DNA of 54,877 bases. Origin: Dehalococcoidia bacterium (GTDB lineage: Bacteria; Chloroflexota; Dehalococcoidia; Lucifugimonadales; Lucifugimonadaceae). Shown here piece after piece: positions 16,736 through 25,394 of the stretch (positions are counted from its first letter, which is position 1; each line of letters starts with the position of its first letter). Location of the stretch: contig JAJEGY010000013.1 in the NCBI GenBank assembly GCA_022819585.1, positions 1-54,877 on the forward strand, written 5' to 3'. Both the position numbers and the translations under genes were made by a program. Under the pieces are notes generated by a model that searched no databases, was not told the DNA's origin, and was given only the letters and a program-made list of their open reading frames with translations.

Positions 16736-17494
16736 CTAGGCGGTAAATACTATCCCACGGAGGGCATTGGCTTCGTCGCTGGCCATGAAAGCAACGATTT
16801 CGGCCACGTCTCTGGGGTTAGTGAGGTTTGAGACGGCTTGCTCGACCAAGGTGGTCGGTTGATGAGTGATGTCGCCGGTGGCGCGTAGTTGTGCGACCTT
16901 GAGAGGGGTGTCGACTGATCCTGGCGCGAAGTCGTTGACGCGGATGCCTTGCGCTTCGAGGTATTGCTGCATGACCATTGCGAATCCGTGGACGCCGCCT
17001 TTGCTTGCACCGTATGCGTATGACGACGATCCGCCTTTAACGCCGGCACCGGAAGCGGTGAGGATCATTGTGCCGCGGTGAGGACCGGGTTTCTTGAGCA
17101 TCTCGACGGCGACGTATCTGGCCATGAGGTAGGTGCCGCGCAGGTTGATGTCGAGGACTGTGTCCCAAGTCTTTTCGTCGAAATCTTCGAGCGGTATAGA
17201 TGCACCGATGAGGACGCCAGCGAAGTGGCAGAGGATGTCGATGTCGCCGAGCCAGGCTTTGGCGGCGATGACGGTACCTGAGACGTTGGCTTCGTCTCGT
17301 ACGTCGACGCTCCAAAATCTTGCGTTTCCGCCGTTTTCGTTAATCTCGATAGCGGTGGCGTTGCCATCTTCGTTGTTGTTGTCGAAGATTGCGACTTGTG
17401 CGCCTAGTTCGGCGAGGCGAATGGCGGATGCGCGGCCGATACCGGTTGCGCCACCGGTGACGATGCATCTCTTGTCGGTCAAGTCTGCGGGCAT
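16736..17494 (-). CDS. Short-chain dehydrogenase/reductase
   Basis: A 252-residue classical SDR, an NAD(P)-dependent alcohol/ketone oxidoreductase in the cytoplasm. TGGATGIG (residues 13-20) is the cofactor loop, D38 after VAIFD favours NAD over NADP, and the catalytic set is S (ASGAGVK), Y and K (YGASK). The N-N-A-G motif is changed to CHFAG. The substrate is unknown; SDR plus a sugar-isomerase-like neighbour suggests polyol or keto-sugar metabolism. It sits between the TIM-barrel isomerase gene (45-base gap) and the GHMP kinase gene, likely one transcript. Confidence 0.88.
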   Translation of the reverse strand: MPADLTDKRCIVTGGATGIGRASAIRLAELGAQVAIFDNNNEDGNATAIEINENGGNARFWSVDVRDEANVSGTVIAAKAWLGDIDILCHFAGVLIGASIPLEDFDEKTWDTVLDINLRGTYLMARYVAVEMLKKPGPHRGTMILTASGAGVKGGSSSYAYGASKGGVHGFAMVMQQYLEAQGIRVNDFAPGSVDTPLKVAQLRATGDITHQPTTLVEQAVSNLTNPRDVAEIVAFMASDEANALRGIVFTA

Positions 17495-17539
17495 TTTTGG
17501 ACTCCTAGGGGGTTAGTCCCGATTCTAGCCGTGTGCGTT

Positions 17540-18403
17540 TCAGTCCCAAGTAATTCCTGCGATTTCGGCGGCTTTGCGGATGCCTGCCGCGGCAGCGGGG
17601 ATCTTCTCGTCCGGGTAGTGCTCAACGGTGACGGTGATGTCGGGCGCGACTTCGTCAAGGCGTTTTAGAAGAGTTACGTTGTCGAGTAGGGCGTTGGGTG
17701 CACCGATGACCTCTTCTTCGAAGTGTGGAAGGAGGGCGTCGATGATGGTGAAGTCTTTGGCGTCGCATCCGACGATTTCGTCGGTCATGAGATCGATGCA
17801 TTCGTTTATCAGGGATGTCGTGTCGTATGCGATGTCCAGGGAGCCGACCAGATTGACGGGGTCCATGTTGTAACCGAGAGCGGGCATGGAGACGGCGTCA
17901 AAAAAGTCTCGGACGCGTCGTGGTGTGTAGAGGGGGCAGACCACGCCAGATTCGACGACGAGTTTTATGCCTTCGGAGTCGGCGACGGCGCAGGCTTGTT
18001 TGGCGCTGTCAACTAGTCGGTCGAAGGTTGCTTCGGATCGGTTCTCGGGGTGAGGGAGCCATGCGCCGTTGGGGTTTAGGCTTCCGGGGCGGAAGTAGGT
18101 TGTTGGGCAACCCATCTTGGCGGAGAGACGGATGGTGTTCTCAAGGAAGTTGACGGTCCATTTGCGCTGGCCTTCGTCGTCGGAGCAGAGACCGCCGCCG
18201 TAACCGCCGCGGGTCATGGGCATGTTGAGGCCGTGGTCTGCGTATAGTGATTGGATCCTCTGGATGTCGCGGTCATCGCCCTTGCATGGATCGGAGATGG
18301 TTAGCAGTGCGGATATGAAGCCGTTATCGGCGACCTTTTGGACTTGATCCGCGGTTACGTCGAGCCAATCACCTTTGACGAAACCGGCAACACCTAGAAG
18401 CAT
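17540..18403 (-). CDS. Sugar phosphate isomerase/epimerase-like TIM barrel
   Basis: A 287-residue xylose-isomerase-like (AP endonuclease 2 superfamily) TIM-barrel protein. Candidate metal ligands are E151 (LVVESG), D181 (YNMDPVN) and E261 (TVEHYP); the strand-seven His of the family reads GCDAKD here, so that position looks altered. Such enzymes isomerise or epimerise keto-sugars and related acids, or act as dehydratases. First gene of the minus-strand operon with the SDR and the GHMP kinase. The start at 18403 gives a normal family N-terminus (LGVAGFV). Confidence 0.83.
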   Translation of the reverse strand: MLLGVAGFVKGDWLDVTADQVQKVADNGFISALLTISDPCKGDDRDIQRIQSLYADHGLNMPMTRGGYGGGLCSDDEGQRKWTVNFLENTIRLSAKMGCPTTYFRPGSLNPNGAWLPHPENRSEATFDRLVDSAKQACAVADSEGIKLVVESGVVCPLYTPRRVRDFFDAVSMPALGYNMDPVNLVGSLDIAYDTTSLINECIDLMTDEIVGCDAKDFTIIDALLPHFEEEVIGAPNALLDNVTLLKRLDEVAPDITVTVEHYPDEKIPAAAAGIRKAAEIAGITWD

Positions 18404-18647
18404 GGATGGGGACCTTTCACTGCGGACCGCGGCGATGTTTATAGACGGGACTATCTTTTCATGTTACCCATCTTGAAGGTTCGGGATGTATTGAATGTTC
18501 GGATGACGATTGGGTACGATTCAGGTTGCCGGACAAGGGATTTCGGTTGGGCTGGTTAGCGGTACGACCGGCTTTGAAGGAGCGCGTCTCAATGGTTGTC
18601 GCGTTTAACAGGAGCAATCCGTAATATCAGGCGGTGAGAGTCACGCG
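18404..18647. other. Divergent intergenic region
   Basis: A 244-base gap between the divergent isomerase operon and mgtE. It must hold promoters for both but no strong -10/-35 pair stands out. A magnesium-sensing M-box riboswitch upstream of mgtE was looked for and not seen. Confidence 0.5.
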
Positions 18648-20015
18648 GTGGCGATGACAGTTCCAGAACCTTGGGAGTTGGGCGATGTTCTCTCCGAGGT
18701 AAGCGATCTTCTGGAGGTCGGTGGCGTTTCGGTTGCTTTGAAGCGGTTGTCGCCGTTGCGGCCGGCAGACTTGGCGGCGGTGGTGGCGGAACTGTCGGAG
18801 GATCATCTTCGGCAGTTGTTGGATCGGATGGGGAATGAGATGATAGCGGAGGTTTTGGACTATCTTGATGTGGATCGCGGGGCGAGGGTGTTCGATGCGA
18901 TTCCTGAGGCGCGAAGGCCGACGGTGTTGGATGAGACGTCGCCGGAGGTTGCGACTGATTTGCTGCATCGGATCGCTTGGGACGAGGCGGCTCAGACGTT
19001 GGTGCGGATGCGGAGTTTGAATGTTATCGGGGATCTGCTGGTCCACGATGACGATGATGCTGGCGGGTTGATGTCGCCGACGTTTGGGAAGTTGCGGGAG
19101 TATTGGACGGTGCGGCATGCGTTGCGGGTGTTGAGGCAGATGGAGCTGGACCCGGAGATGTTGAGGGAGTTGTTTGCGGTGGACGCGAACGATGTTCTGG
19201 TGGGTCGGATGGAGTTGAGCGAACTGGTGTTCGCGCCGCCGAATGCGACGATCAATGAAGTGATGAACCGTGACGTGATCTCGGTTGCAGCGACGGAGGA
19301 CCAGGAGAGTGCGGTGCGGTTGATGCAGCGGTATCGTTTGCCGAGTATTCCGGTGACGAATGGTCGTAGGCAGTTGCAGGGTGTGATTACTTCGAACAGC
19401 TTGGTGGAGGTTGCGGAGCAGGAGGCGACGGAGGATATGTTCCGTCTTTTTGGTGTTGGAGGCGGAATCGGGTCTCGCTCCAACATCCGGGAGGCGATTC
19501 GGAGCCGGTTACCGTGGCTGGTGTTGAACCTGTTTACGGTGATGTCGGCGGGGTATGTGCTGAGTCTGTTTCAGCCGACATTGGATGCGATGGTTCTGTT
19601 AGCGGCGTTCTTGCCGGTGGTAATGGGGCAGGCGGGGATAGCTGGGACGCAGACGGTGACGATTATTGTGCGGTCGATGGCTCTGGGGGAGAGTTCACTG
19701 TCGAATGTGTGGCAGTTGCTGTTCTCCGAGGTGGCGATGTCTTTGGTTCAGGCGATAGTTGTAGGTGGGATATTAGGGTTGGTCGTCCACCTGTGGAAGG
19801 GGCAGTGGGCACTGACGATTCTGGTGACTTGCGCGTTTGCGCTGAACTTGTTGCTGGCGGCTTTGAGCGGAGTGTTGGTCCCGGTGTTTATGCGGTTGGT
19901 ACGTATCGACCCTGCGATGGCGTCTGCGGTTATAGTGACGACCGCGACGGATATCTGTGGGATTGTGATGTATCTGGGGCTGGCTAGTATCTTTTTGACG
20001 CTGTTGACGGGTTAG
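18648..20015 (+). CDS. mgtE: MgtE magnesium transporter
   Basis: A 455-residue MgtE family Mg2+ channel of the inner membrane. Domain order is as expected: an N-terminal superhelical domain (about 1-130), paired CBS domains (about 130-260; MSPTFGKLREYWTVRHAL and VMNRDVISVAATEDQESAV) and five transmembrane helices. The selectivity-filter region is represented by PVVMGQAGIAGTQTVTIIVRS and the last-helix DPAMASAVIVTTATDICG, where the final Asp corresponds to the pore Asp of the Thermus protein. Start is GTG 18648 or ATG 18654 with GGTGAG upstream. The stop overlaps the convergent ligase gene by 4 bases. Confidence 0.93.
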   Translation: MAMTVPEPWELGDVLSEVSDLLEVGGVSVALKRLSPLRPADLAAVVAELSEDHLRQLLDRMGNEMIAEVLDYLDVDRGARVFDAIPEARRPTVLDETSPEVATDLLHRIAWDEAAQTLVRMRSLNVIGDLLVHDDDDAGGLMSPTFGKLREYWTVRHALRVLRQMELDPEMLRELFAVDANDVLVGRMELSELVFAPPNATINEVMNRDVISVAATEDQESAVRLMQRYRLPSIPVTNGRRQLQGVITSNSLVEVAEQEATEDMFRLFGVGGGIGSRSNIREAIRSRLPWLVLNLFTVMSAGYVLSLFQPTLDAMVLLAAFLPVVMGQAGIAGTQTVTIIVRSMALGESSLSNVWQLLFSEVAMSLVQAIVVGGILGLVVHLWKGQWALTILVTCAFALNLLLAALSGVLVPVFMRLVRIDPAMASAVIVTTATDICGIVMYLGLASIFLTLLTG

Positions 20016-21535
20016 TCGGCGTCTAGGAAGGCGGTTGCGACGTGGCGGCGTTGGATCTTGCCGGTTGCGGTTCGAGGAAGTTCGTCGGCGACGTAGATGA
20101 CGTCCGGGACTTTGAAGTCGGCTAGTCGTTCTCGGCAAAAGTCTTGGATTTCTTGTTGGTCGCAATCATCGCTCAGGACTACTGCGGCTTGGACGGCTTC
20201 GCCGTAGTGGGTGTCGGGAGCGGCGAAACATACGGCCTCGGCTACTGCAGGGTGTTCGAGAAGGGCGGCGTCGACTTCGAGCGGGGAGATTTTTTCGCCG
20301 CCTCGGTTGATCAGTTCTTTTAGGCGGCCGGTTAGGGTGAGGTAGCCGTTGTCGTCTAGGAAACCTTGGTCTCCAGTTCGGAACCATCCGTTTACGAATG
20401 CGTCGGTGTTTGCTTCTTGGTTGTTGTGGTAGCCCCACATGACGTTTTCGCCTTTGATGACGACTTCGCCAAGGCTGCGAGTTGATGCGAGTTCGCCGGT
20501 GTTTTCGTCGGTCATGATCGCGACTTCGACGCCGGTGGCTCGCCCGACGGTGCCGGGGATGCGATCTCCGGGTGGAAGAGGGCTGCTTGACATCTGGTGG
20601 GAGGCTTCGGTCATACCGTATGCCTCTAGTACAGGGGCATTGAAGCGGTTTTCGAGGTCGTTGAATACGGTTGGTGCTAGGGCAGCGGAGCATGAGCGGA
20701 TGAAGCGGAAAGATTCGTGTGGTGCGTTGTCGTCATCGGCTCGGGTTAGGAGGATCTGGTGGATTGTTGGTACGGCGGAGTACCAGGTTGAGTTGGTTTC
20801 GGACTGCTGGTGCCAGAAGGCAGATGCGGAGAATCTTGGTGGGACGACTACGGTGCCGCCAGAATTGAGGGTTGAGAGAGTTGCTCCGATGAGGCCGTGC
20901 ACATGGAAGAGGGGCATGACGATCAGAGTTGTGTCGTCGGGTGTGAGGGCGTATGTGTTTTTGATGTTTTCGACGGACTTCATCAGGTTCAGGTGTCGGA
21001 GAGGGACGCCTTTGGGCCGGCTGGTGGTGCCGGAGGTGTGTAGGAATAGGGCGATGTCGGAGTCTTGGGGAGCGGGAGCGTCGATGGTTGAGGTTAGTTG
21101 GGAGCCGTTTGAAGAGAGAGTTACTTGCAGGTGGCCGTTGGAGGTGGTGAGGGCGGCATCGATGGTTTTGATGCCGAGGTTCGTAGCCGCTTCGCGTGCG
21201 GGATGTGGTCCGCTGGGGAGGATGGCGACGCGTGCATCGGCGTCTTCCATGTAGAAGGTGAACTCGTCGGTGGTGTAGGCAGGGTTGAGGGGTGCGGCAA
21301 TGGCGCCAGCGCGGGCTACGGCGAGGAATGTTGCGACGAATTCGTAACTGTTGATGAGGACGATGGAGACTGCTGTTCCTGGTTCGACGCCGTTAGCGGC
21401 TAGGATGTCGGCGAGGCGACCTGTCTCGGAGTCGAGTTGGTCGTAGGACCATGAGCCGATGTCTGGTGCAATGACGGCGATGTCAGATCCGGATGCGGAT
21501 TGGAGGAGGGAGTTCAGGGTGTTGGTTTGGGACAC
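20012..21535 (-). CDS. Acyl-CoA ligase, oxalyl-CoA synthetase (AAE3/Pcs60)-like
   Basis: A 507-residue ANL-superfamily adenylate-forming ligase joining a carboxylic acid to CoA at ATP cost. The P-loop is LFLHTSGTTSRPKG (about 163-176), with MPLFHVHGL, YGMTEASHQM, WFRTGDQGF and the C-terminal ELINRGGEKISPLEVD and TATGKIQRR (catalytic Lys). Several stretches (RFIRSCSAALAP, VLEAYGMTEASH, NATWY/NSTWYSAVPTIHQ) closely match my memory of plant and yeast oxalate-CoA ligases, so oxalate is the leading substrate guess; medium-chain acids are an alternative. It is 60 bases downstream of prmC on the same strand but probably independent. Confidence 0.85.
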   Translation of the reverse strand: MSQTNTLNSLLQSASGSDIAVIAPDIGSWSYDQLDSETGRLADILAANGVEPGTAVSIVLINSYEFVATFLAVARAGAIAAPLNPAYTTDEFTFYMEDADARVAILPSGPHPAREAATNLGIKTIDAALTTSNGHLQVTLSSNGSQLTSTIDAPAPQDSDIALFLHTSGTTSRPKGVPLRHLNLMKSVENIKNTYALTPDDTTLIVMPLFHVHGLIGATLSTLNSGGTVVVPPRFSASAFWHQQSETNSTWYSAVPTIHQILLTRADDDNAPHESFRFIRSCSAALAPTVFNDLENRFNAPVLEAYGMTEASHQMSSSPLPPGDRIPGTVGRATGVEVAIMTDENTGELASTRSLGEVVIKGENVMWGYHNNQEANTDAFVNGWFRTGDQGFLDDNGYLTLTGRLKELINRGGEKISPLEVDAALLEHPAVAEAVCFAAPDTHYGEAVQAAVVLSDDCDQQEIQDFCRERLADFKVPDVIYVADELPRTATGKIQRRHVATAFLDAD

Positions 21536-21595
21536 TTTTCACTCTGTTTGGTTTGGTTAGTTCGGGTTCGTGAGAATTTTAGCGTTGTTGAGGTC

Positions 21596-22459
21596 TCAAT
21601 CGCGGATGATGGTCAAGATGCGCTCTAGGCCAGCGTAGTCTCGGTGGATTTGGATGTCGGCGTGGGGTAGTGCGGCATGGGCTGCGGTTAGGCAGTTGTC
21701 GACGATGGGCGGGTCGATTTCTATGAAGGCGGCGGTGGGAGTGTTTTCGTGGAGGAAGTTGGGGAGGGAATGGATCAGAGGGCCTAGGATGTTCATGCCG
21801 TCGGGGCCGCCGTCGAGGGCTTGTCGGGGTTCCCAATCTCGGACTTCTGGTTGTAGGTTCTGGAGGATCTCGGTCTTGATGTAGGGGGGATTGGAGACGA
21901 TGATGTCGAAGGATTTGTCGGGTCGGTTTTGGGTAGCGTCTTGGATGATGAAATTGATTTTTGCGTTGTGTTTTTGGGCGTTGGATTTGGCTAATTGGAG
22001 AGCTTCGGTGCTGATATCTGTGGCGGTGATTTGGGCGTTCGGGATCTCTTTGGCTAGGGTGATGGCGATGATGCCTGAGCCTGTTCCGATGTCGCAGATG
22101 GTTGGGACTGCTAGGTGATTATGTTGAGTGAATTCAATGGTTAGATTAACCAGGTGTTCGGTTTCAGGTCGCGGAATTAGGACGTTGCGATTGACTTGAA
22201 AGGTGCCGTTGTAGAAGTCTTTAGTTCCGAGGATGTATGCGAGAGGCTCGCGAGCTTGGCGTCGAGCGATTATGTTGTTTAAGTTTGGTGTCTCTCGAAC
22301 GGGAAATGGGTCGTTAGAGTTGGCAATGAGATGGATTTTAGATAGACCAGTGATGTGCTGGATGATGATACGGGATTCGATAGATGCTTCGTCGGGAGGG
22401 ATGCCGACGGAGAGGAGTTTGATTGTGGTTTCGCGGAGTATTTCCGCTATTGTTGGCAA
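21596..22459 (-). CDS. prmC: Release factor glutamine N5-methyltransferase
   Basis: A 287-residue HemK/PrmC protein that methylates the Gln of the GGQ motif in release factors using S-adenosylmethionine. The SAM-binding loop is DIGTGSGI (residues 123-130) and the catalytic substrate-binding motif is NPPY (190-193). The N-terminal helical domain with PLAYILGTKDFY is typical. It lies 14 bases downstream of prfA, its substrate gene, which is the common arrangement and supports the name. Confidence 0.95.
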   Translation of the reverse strand: MPTIAEILRETTIKLLSVGIPPDEASIESRIIIQHITGLSKIHLIANSNDPFPVRETPNLNNIIARRQAREPLAYILGTKDFYNGTFQVNRNVLIPRPETEHLVNLTIEFTQHNHLAVPTICDIGTGSGIIAITLAKEIPNAQITATDISTEALQLAKSNAQKHNAKINFIIQDATQNRPDKSFDIIVSNPPYIKTEILQNLQPEVRDWEPRQALDGGPDGMNILGPLIHSLPNFLHENTPTAAFIEIDPPIVDNCLTAAHAALPHADIQIHRDYAGLERILTIIRD

Positions 22460-22473
22460 GGATGTTTTGTGGG

Positions 22474-23577
22474 TTATGAGGAGGAAGCGGCTTGGATTTT
22501 GCGGGTCTGTTCCTCGTGTAGGAGGGCGTCTACGAACTCGTCGATCTCGCCGTCAAGGATTTTGGGCAGGTTGTGAGATGTGAGGTTGATCCGGTGATCT
22601 GTGACTCGGGACTGAGGGAAGTTATAGGTGCGGATTTTTTCGGAGCGGTCGCCGGAGCCTACTTGTGCTTTTCGGTTGGCGGCTTCTTCGGATGCTCGAC
22701 GTCGGAGTTCCATGTCCCATAGTCGGGCACGGAGGATATCCATTGCCTGCATTTTGTTTTGGAGCTGGGAGCGTTCGTTTTGGCATTGGGCTACGATGCC
22801 GGAAGGCTCGTGGGTGATGCGGACGGCGGTGGCGACTTTGTTGACGTTTTGTCCGCCGTGTCCGCCGGCGTGGAAGATGTCGATCTTGAGGTCTTTCTCA
22901 TCGATCTGGATGTCGATGTCTTCGGCTTTGGGTAGGACGGCGACGGTTGCGGCGGAGGTATGGATACGTCCTTGGGATTCGGTTTGGGGAACGCGTTGGA
23001 CGCGGTGGGTTCCGCTTTCGTGTTTTAGGCGCGGGTATGCGCCCTCGCCTTCGATCTCGAATACGACCTCTTTGATGCCGCCGATACCGGTGTCGTTCAG
23101 GGAAAGGACGGAGGTTTTCCATCCGTGGTTTTCGGCGAAGCGCTGGTACATGCGGAAGAGCTCGTTTGCGAAGAGTCCGGCTTCTTCGCCGCCGGTTCCG
23201 GCTCGGATTTCGAGGACGGCGTCTGCGTCGTCGGTTTCGTCGCGGGGGATTAGGGCGATCTGTATCTCTTGGATGAGCTGGTCGTAGCGTTGTCGCTGAT
23301 CGGTGATGATGTCGCGTGCCATGTTGAGCATCTCGAGATCGGACTCTTCATCGAGGATGGTTTCGGCGTCGGCGATCTCTTCACGGACGGCGTCGAAATC
23401 GTCACGGAGTCGAACGAGAACGGAGATGCGAGAGTATTCTCTGCCGAGTCGTTGCATCTTCAGGTGGTCAGAAACGATGTCTGGTTGGGACATTTGCGTT
23501 TCAAGTTCCGACTGTCTGTCGGCGGCAGCTTGCAGGCTGGCACGGAGGCGGTTTTCTACGTTGGAATCAGGAGGCAT
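22474..23577 (-). CDS. prfA: Peptide chain release factor 1
   Basis: Class I release factor recognising UAA/UAG stop codons. The anticodon-like tripeptide appears as P-Q-T in RVPQTESQGRIHTSA, where RF1 proteins have P-x-T, and RF2's SPF is absent. The GGQ peptidyl-hydrolysis motif is in HAGGHGGQNVNKV. Length (367 residues from ATG 23577) is normal for RF1. A GTG at 23592 would add five residues; ATG 23577 overlaps the hisS stop as TAATG and is preferred. Second gene of the hisS-prfA-prmC operon. Confidence 0.95.
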   Translation of the reverse strand: MPPDSNVENRLRASLQAAADRQSELETQMSQPDIVSDHLKMQRLGREYSRISVLVRLRDDFDAVREEIADAETILDEESDLEMLNMARDIITDQRQRYDQLIQEIQIALIPRDETDDADAVLEIRAGTGGEEAGLFANELFRMYQRFAENHGWKTSVLSLNDTGIGGIKEVVFEIEGEGAYPRLKHESGTHRVQRVPQTESQGRIHTSAATVAVLPKAEDIDIQIDEKDLKIDIFHAGGHGGQNVNKVATAVRITHEPSGIVAQCQNERSQLQNKMQAMDILRARLWDMELRRRASEEAANRKAQVGSGDRSEKIRTYNFPQSRVTDHRINLTSHNLPKILDGEIDEFVDALLHEEQTRKIQAASSS

Positions 23578-24875
23578 TACAAGATGGGACACACGGTTTT
23601 CGCGATGGCGGCTACTTCCAGGTCAACGGATAGTTGCTCACCGTCGAATTGGAGGGGTTTGATGGCGGCGACGTTTTGTTCGATCTCTCTGTTGCCAATG
23701 ATGATGGCGTAGTTTGCGTTTGCGCGGTTCGCGTAACGCATCTGGGCGCGCATGGATTTTCCGGCGGGAGCCATGAGGATGGATATGCCGTAGTTGCGGA
23801 GTTCGGCGGCAAGAGCGGCGGCGCGGTTCGTTGCGTTGTCGCCGACGTGGACCATTACGGCGTTGAGGGGTGGGTTGGCAACTTTGAGCGACTCTTGGCG
23901 TTGGATTTCGAGGATGATGCGTTCGATGCCGGATCCGAATCCGACTCCCGGTGTGTCATTGCCACCGAGGATTCCGATTAGCGGGTCGTATCGCCCTCCG
24001 CCGAATAGAGATGTTTGACTTCCTTCGGTGGACGGTTCGAACTCGAAGACGGTGCGGTTGTAGTAGTCCAATCCGCGAACCAAGGTGTGGTCGATGCGGT
24101 AGTTGAAATTTGGGTATGCGGTTTTCAGTCCGTCAAGGAGCGTCAGCAGAGATTCCCAGTGGTTTTTGGCATCGTCGGAAAGATAGTCGAGTGACTTAGG
24201 CGCGTTGGCGCTCAGTTTTTGAGTTGCGGGTTCTTTGGAGTCGAGGAGTCTCAACGGGGCGCGATCGAGTCGATCGCGGTCGACTTTGGGAAGGTCGTTG
24301 GCATATCTAGTGAAGTAGGCGCGAAGGTCGTCGGCGTGGCCGGTGCGGGTTGCTGGGTCGCCGATGGAGTTGATGCGTACAGTGACGTCTGAAAGACCGA
24401 GAGCGGTGATGTAACGCAGCCCGATCTCAATGATCTCGGCGTCGATAGTTGGCGAAGGATCGCCAATGGCTTCGCATCCGAACTGGTGGTGCTGTCGATA
24501 GCGTCCGGCTTGTGGCCGGTCGTAGCGGAACATTGGGGCGATGTAGAAGAGTCGTACGGGTTGTGGGAGGTTGTGCATCCCGTGCTCGATGTATGAGCGG
24601 CATACGGGTGCAGTTCCTTCGGGTCGTAAGGTCAGGGAGTCGCCGCCGAGGTCCTTGAAGGAGTACATCTCCTTTTGGACGATGTCGGTCTCGTCGCCGA
24701 CGCCGCGTCGGAAGAGTCCGGTGTGCTCGAATACGGGGGTATCGATCTGCTGGTATCCGAACTGTCGAGCGGTTTGAATGGCGGTGGACTTGACCGCGTT
24801 CCAGAGGGTCTGGTCGTCAGGGAGGATGTCGTCCACGCCACGCGGGGCTCGGAAATTTTGTTGTTGGTCGGCCAT
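23577..24875 (-). CDS. hisS: Histidyl-tRNA synthetase
   Basis: Class II aminoacyl-tRNA synthetase charging tRNA-His, about 432 residues. Motif 2 is LTLRPEGTAPVCRSYIEHG and the histidine-binding signature is LVRGLDYYNRTVFEF, followed by GGRYDPLIGILGG. The C-terminal anticodon-binding domain holds GKSMRAQMRYANRANANYAIIIG. ATG 24875 starts MADQQQNFRAPRGVDDI, the usual N-terminus; the longer frame adds 35 atypical residues. First gene of the operon with prfA and prmC. Confidence 0.95.
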   Translation of the reverse strand: MADQQQNFRAPRGVDDILPDDQTLWNAVKSTAIQTARQFGYQQIDTPVFEHTGLFRRGVGDETDIVQKEMYSFKDLGGDSLTLRPEGTAPVCRSYIEHGMHNLPQPVRLFYIAPMFRYDRPQAGRYRQHHQFGCEAIGDPSPTIDAEIIEIGLRYITALGLSDVTVRINSIGDPATRTGHADDLRAYFTRYANDLPKVDRDRLDRAPLRLLDSKEPATQKLSANAPKSLDYLSDDAKNHWESLLTLLDGLKTAYPNFNYRIDHTLVRGLDYYNRTVFEFEPSTEGSQTSLFGGGRYDPLIGILGGNDTPGVGFGSGIERIILEIQRQESLKVANPPLNAVMVHVGDNATNRAAALAAELRNYGISILMAPAGKSMRAQMRYANRANANYAIIIGNREIEQNVAAIKPLQFDGEQLSVDLEVAAIAKTVCPIL

Positions 24876-25247
24876 GTATGTGGATTCTATGTCGCGAAGG
24901 CTGAATGAACTGAGACGAGGAGTATGGACGAACGCGGATACATGAGAACAGACCAGCGGAGAGAGTGGGTTGGGGCGCAAGGCCGTCGCCTCGCGCCCAC
25001 TCGCCCTAGTTAGCCGTTAATCGATCAGACAGTTTAGGAAACGGCTGGTCAGGGCTGTATCCAATTGTAAATTCGATCTGATCAGAGCGCATGCATCCGG
25101 GCACAAGACGGACAATTGGGCGTCAGGATCGCCGTAGTTTGTAACAAACGAAGCGTTGATATTTGGCGGAACGATCATTGACGATGTCGAAGACGCTTTT
25201 CGCATCTGAGGCTCAATTCCGCTTTGATAGACTTTGGGATATTGTGT
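24876..25247. other. Intergenic region with GC-rich dyad
   Basis: A 372-base stretch between hisS and the tRNA gene. It contains a compound inverted repeat, GAGTGGG (24963-24969) with CCCACTC (24996-25002) and an inner GGC/GCC stem with loop CGTC. No T-tract follows on either strand, so terminator function is not claimed. A T-box leader for hisS was sought and not found. A 62-codon minus-strand frame at 25017-25205 has no supporting feature. Confidence 0.5.
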
Positions 25248-25324
25248 CGGGGCATGGCGCAGCCTGGTAGCGCACTTGACTGGGGGTCAAGAGGTCACAG
25301 GTTCAAATCCTGTTGCCCCGACCA
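25248..25324 (+). tRNA. tRNA-Pro (anticodon GGG)
   Basis: A full cloverleaf is readable: acceptor CGGGGCA/TGCCCCG, D arm GCGC-AGCCTGGTA-GCGC, anticodon stem CTTGA/TCAAG with loop CTGGGGG giving anticodon GGG, T arm ACAGG-TTCAAAT-CCTGT, discriminator A and encoded CCA. It decodes CCC (and CCU by wobble). The G after the anticodon fits the m1G37 of proline tRNAs. Confidence 0.95.
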
Positions 25325-25394
25325 TTTTCATTGGGTTCTTTTTGATCCGATGACGTGTGGGAGATGATGGTTCTGTTGCAGTTGTTGAGGGTTT

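Noticed and set aside
18404-18647. M-box or other magnesium riboswitch upstream of mgtE
   Set aside because: No convincing conserved M-box segments or terminator hairpin seen in the gap.
24876-25016. T-box leader for hisS
   Set aside because: The conserved AGGGTGG-type T-box sequence was looked for on the minus strand and not found.
25017-25205. 62-codon minus-strand frame upstream of tRNA-Pro
   Set aside because: No ribosome site, no recognisable domain and isolated; length is within chance expectation.
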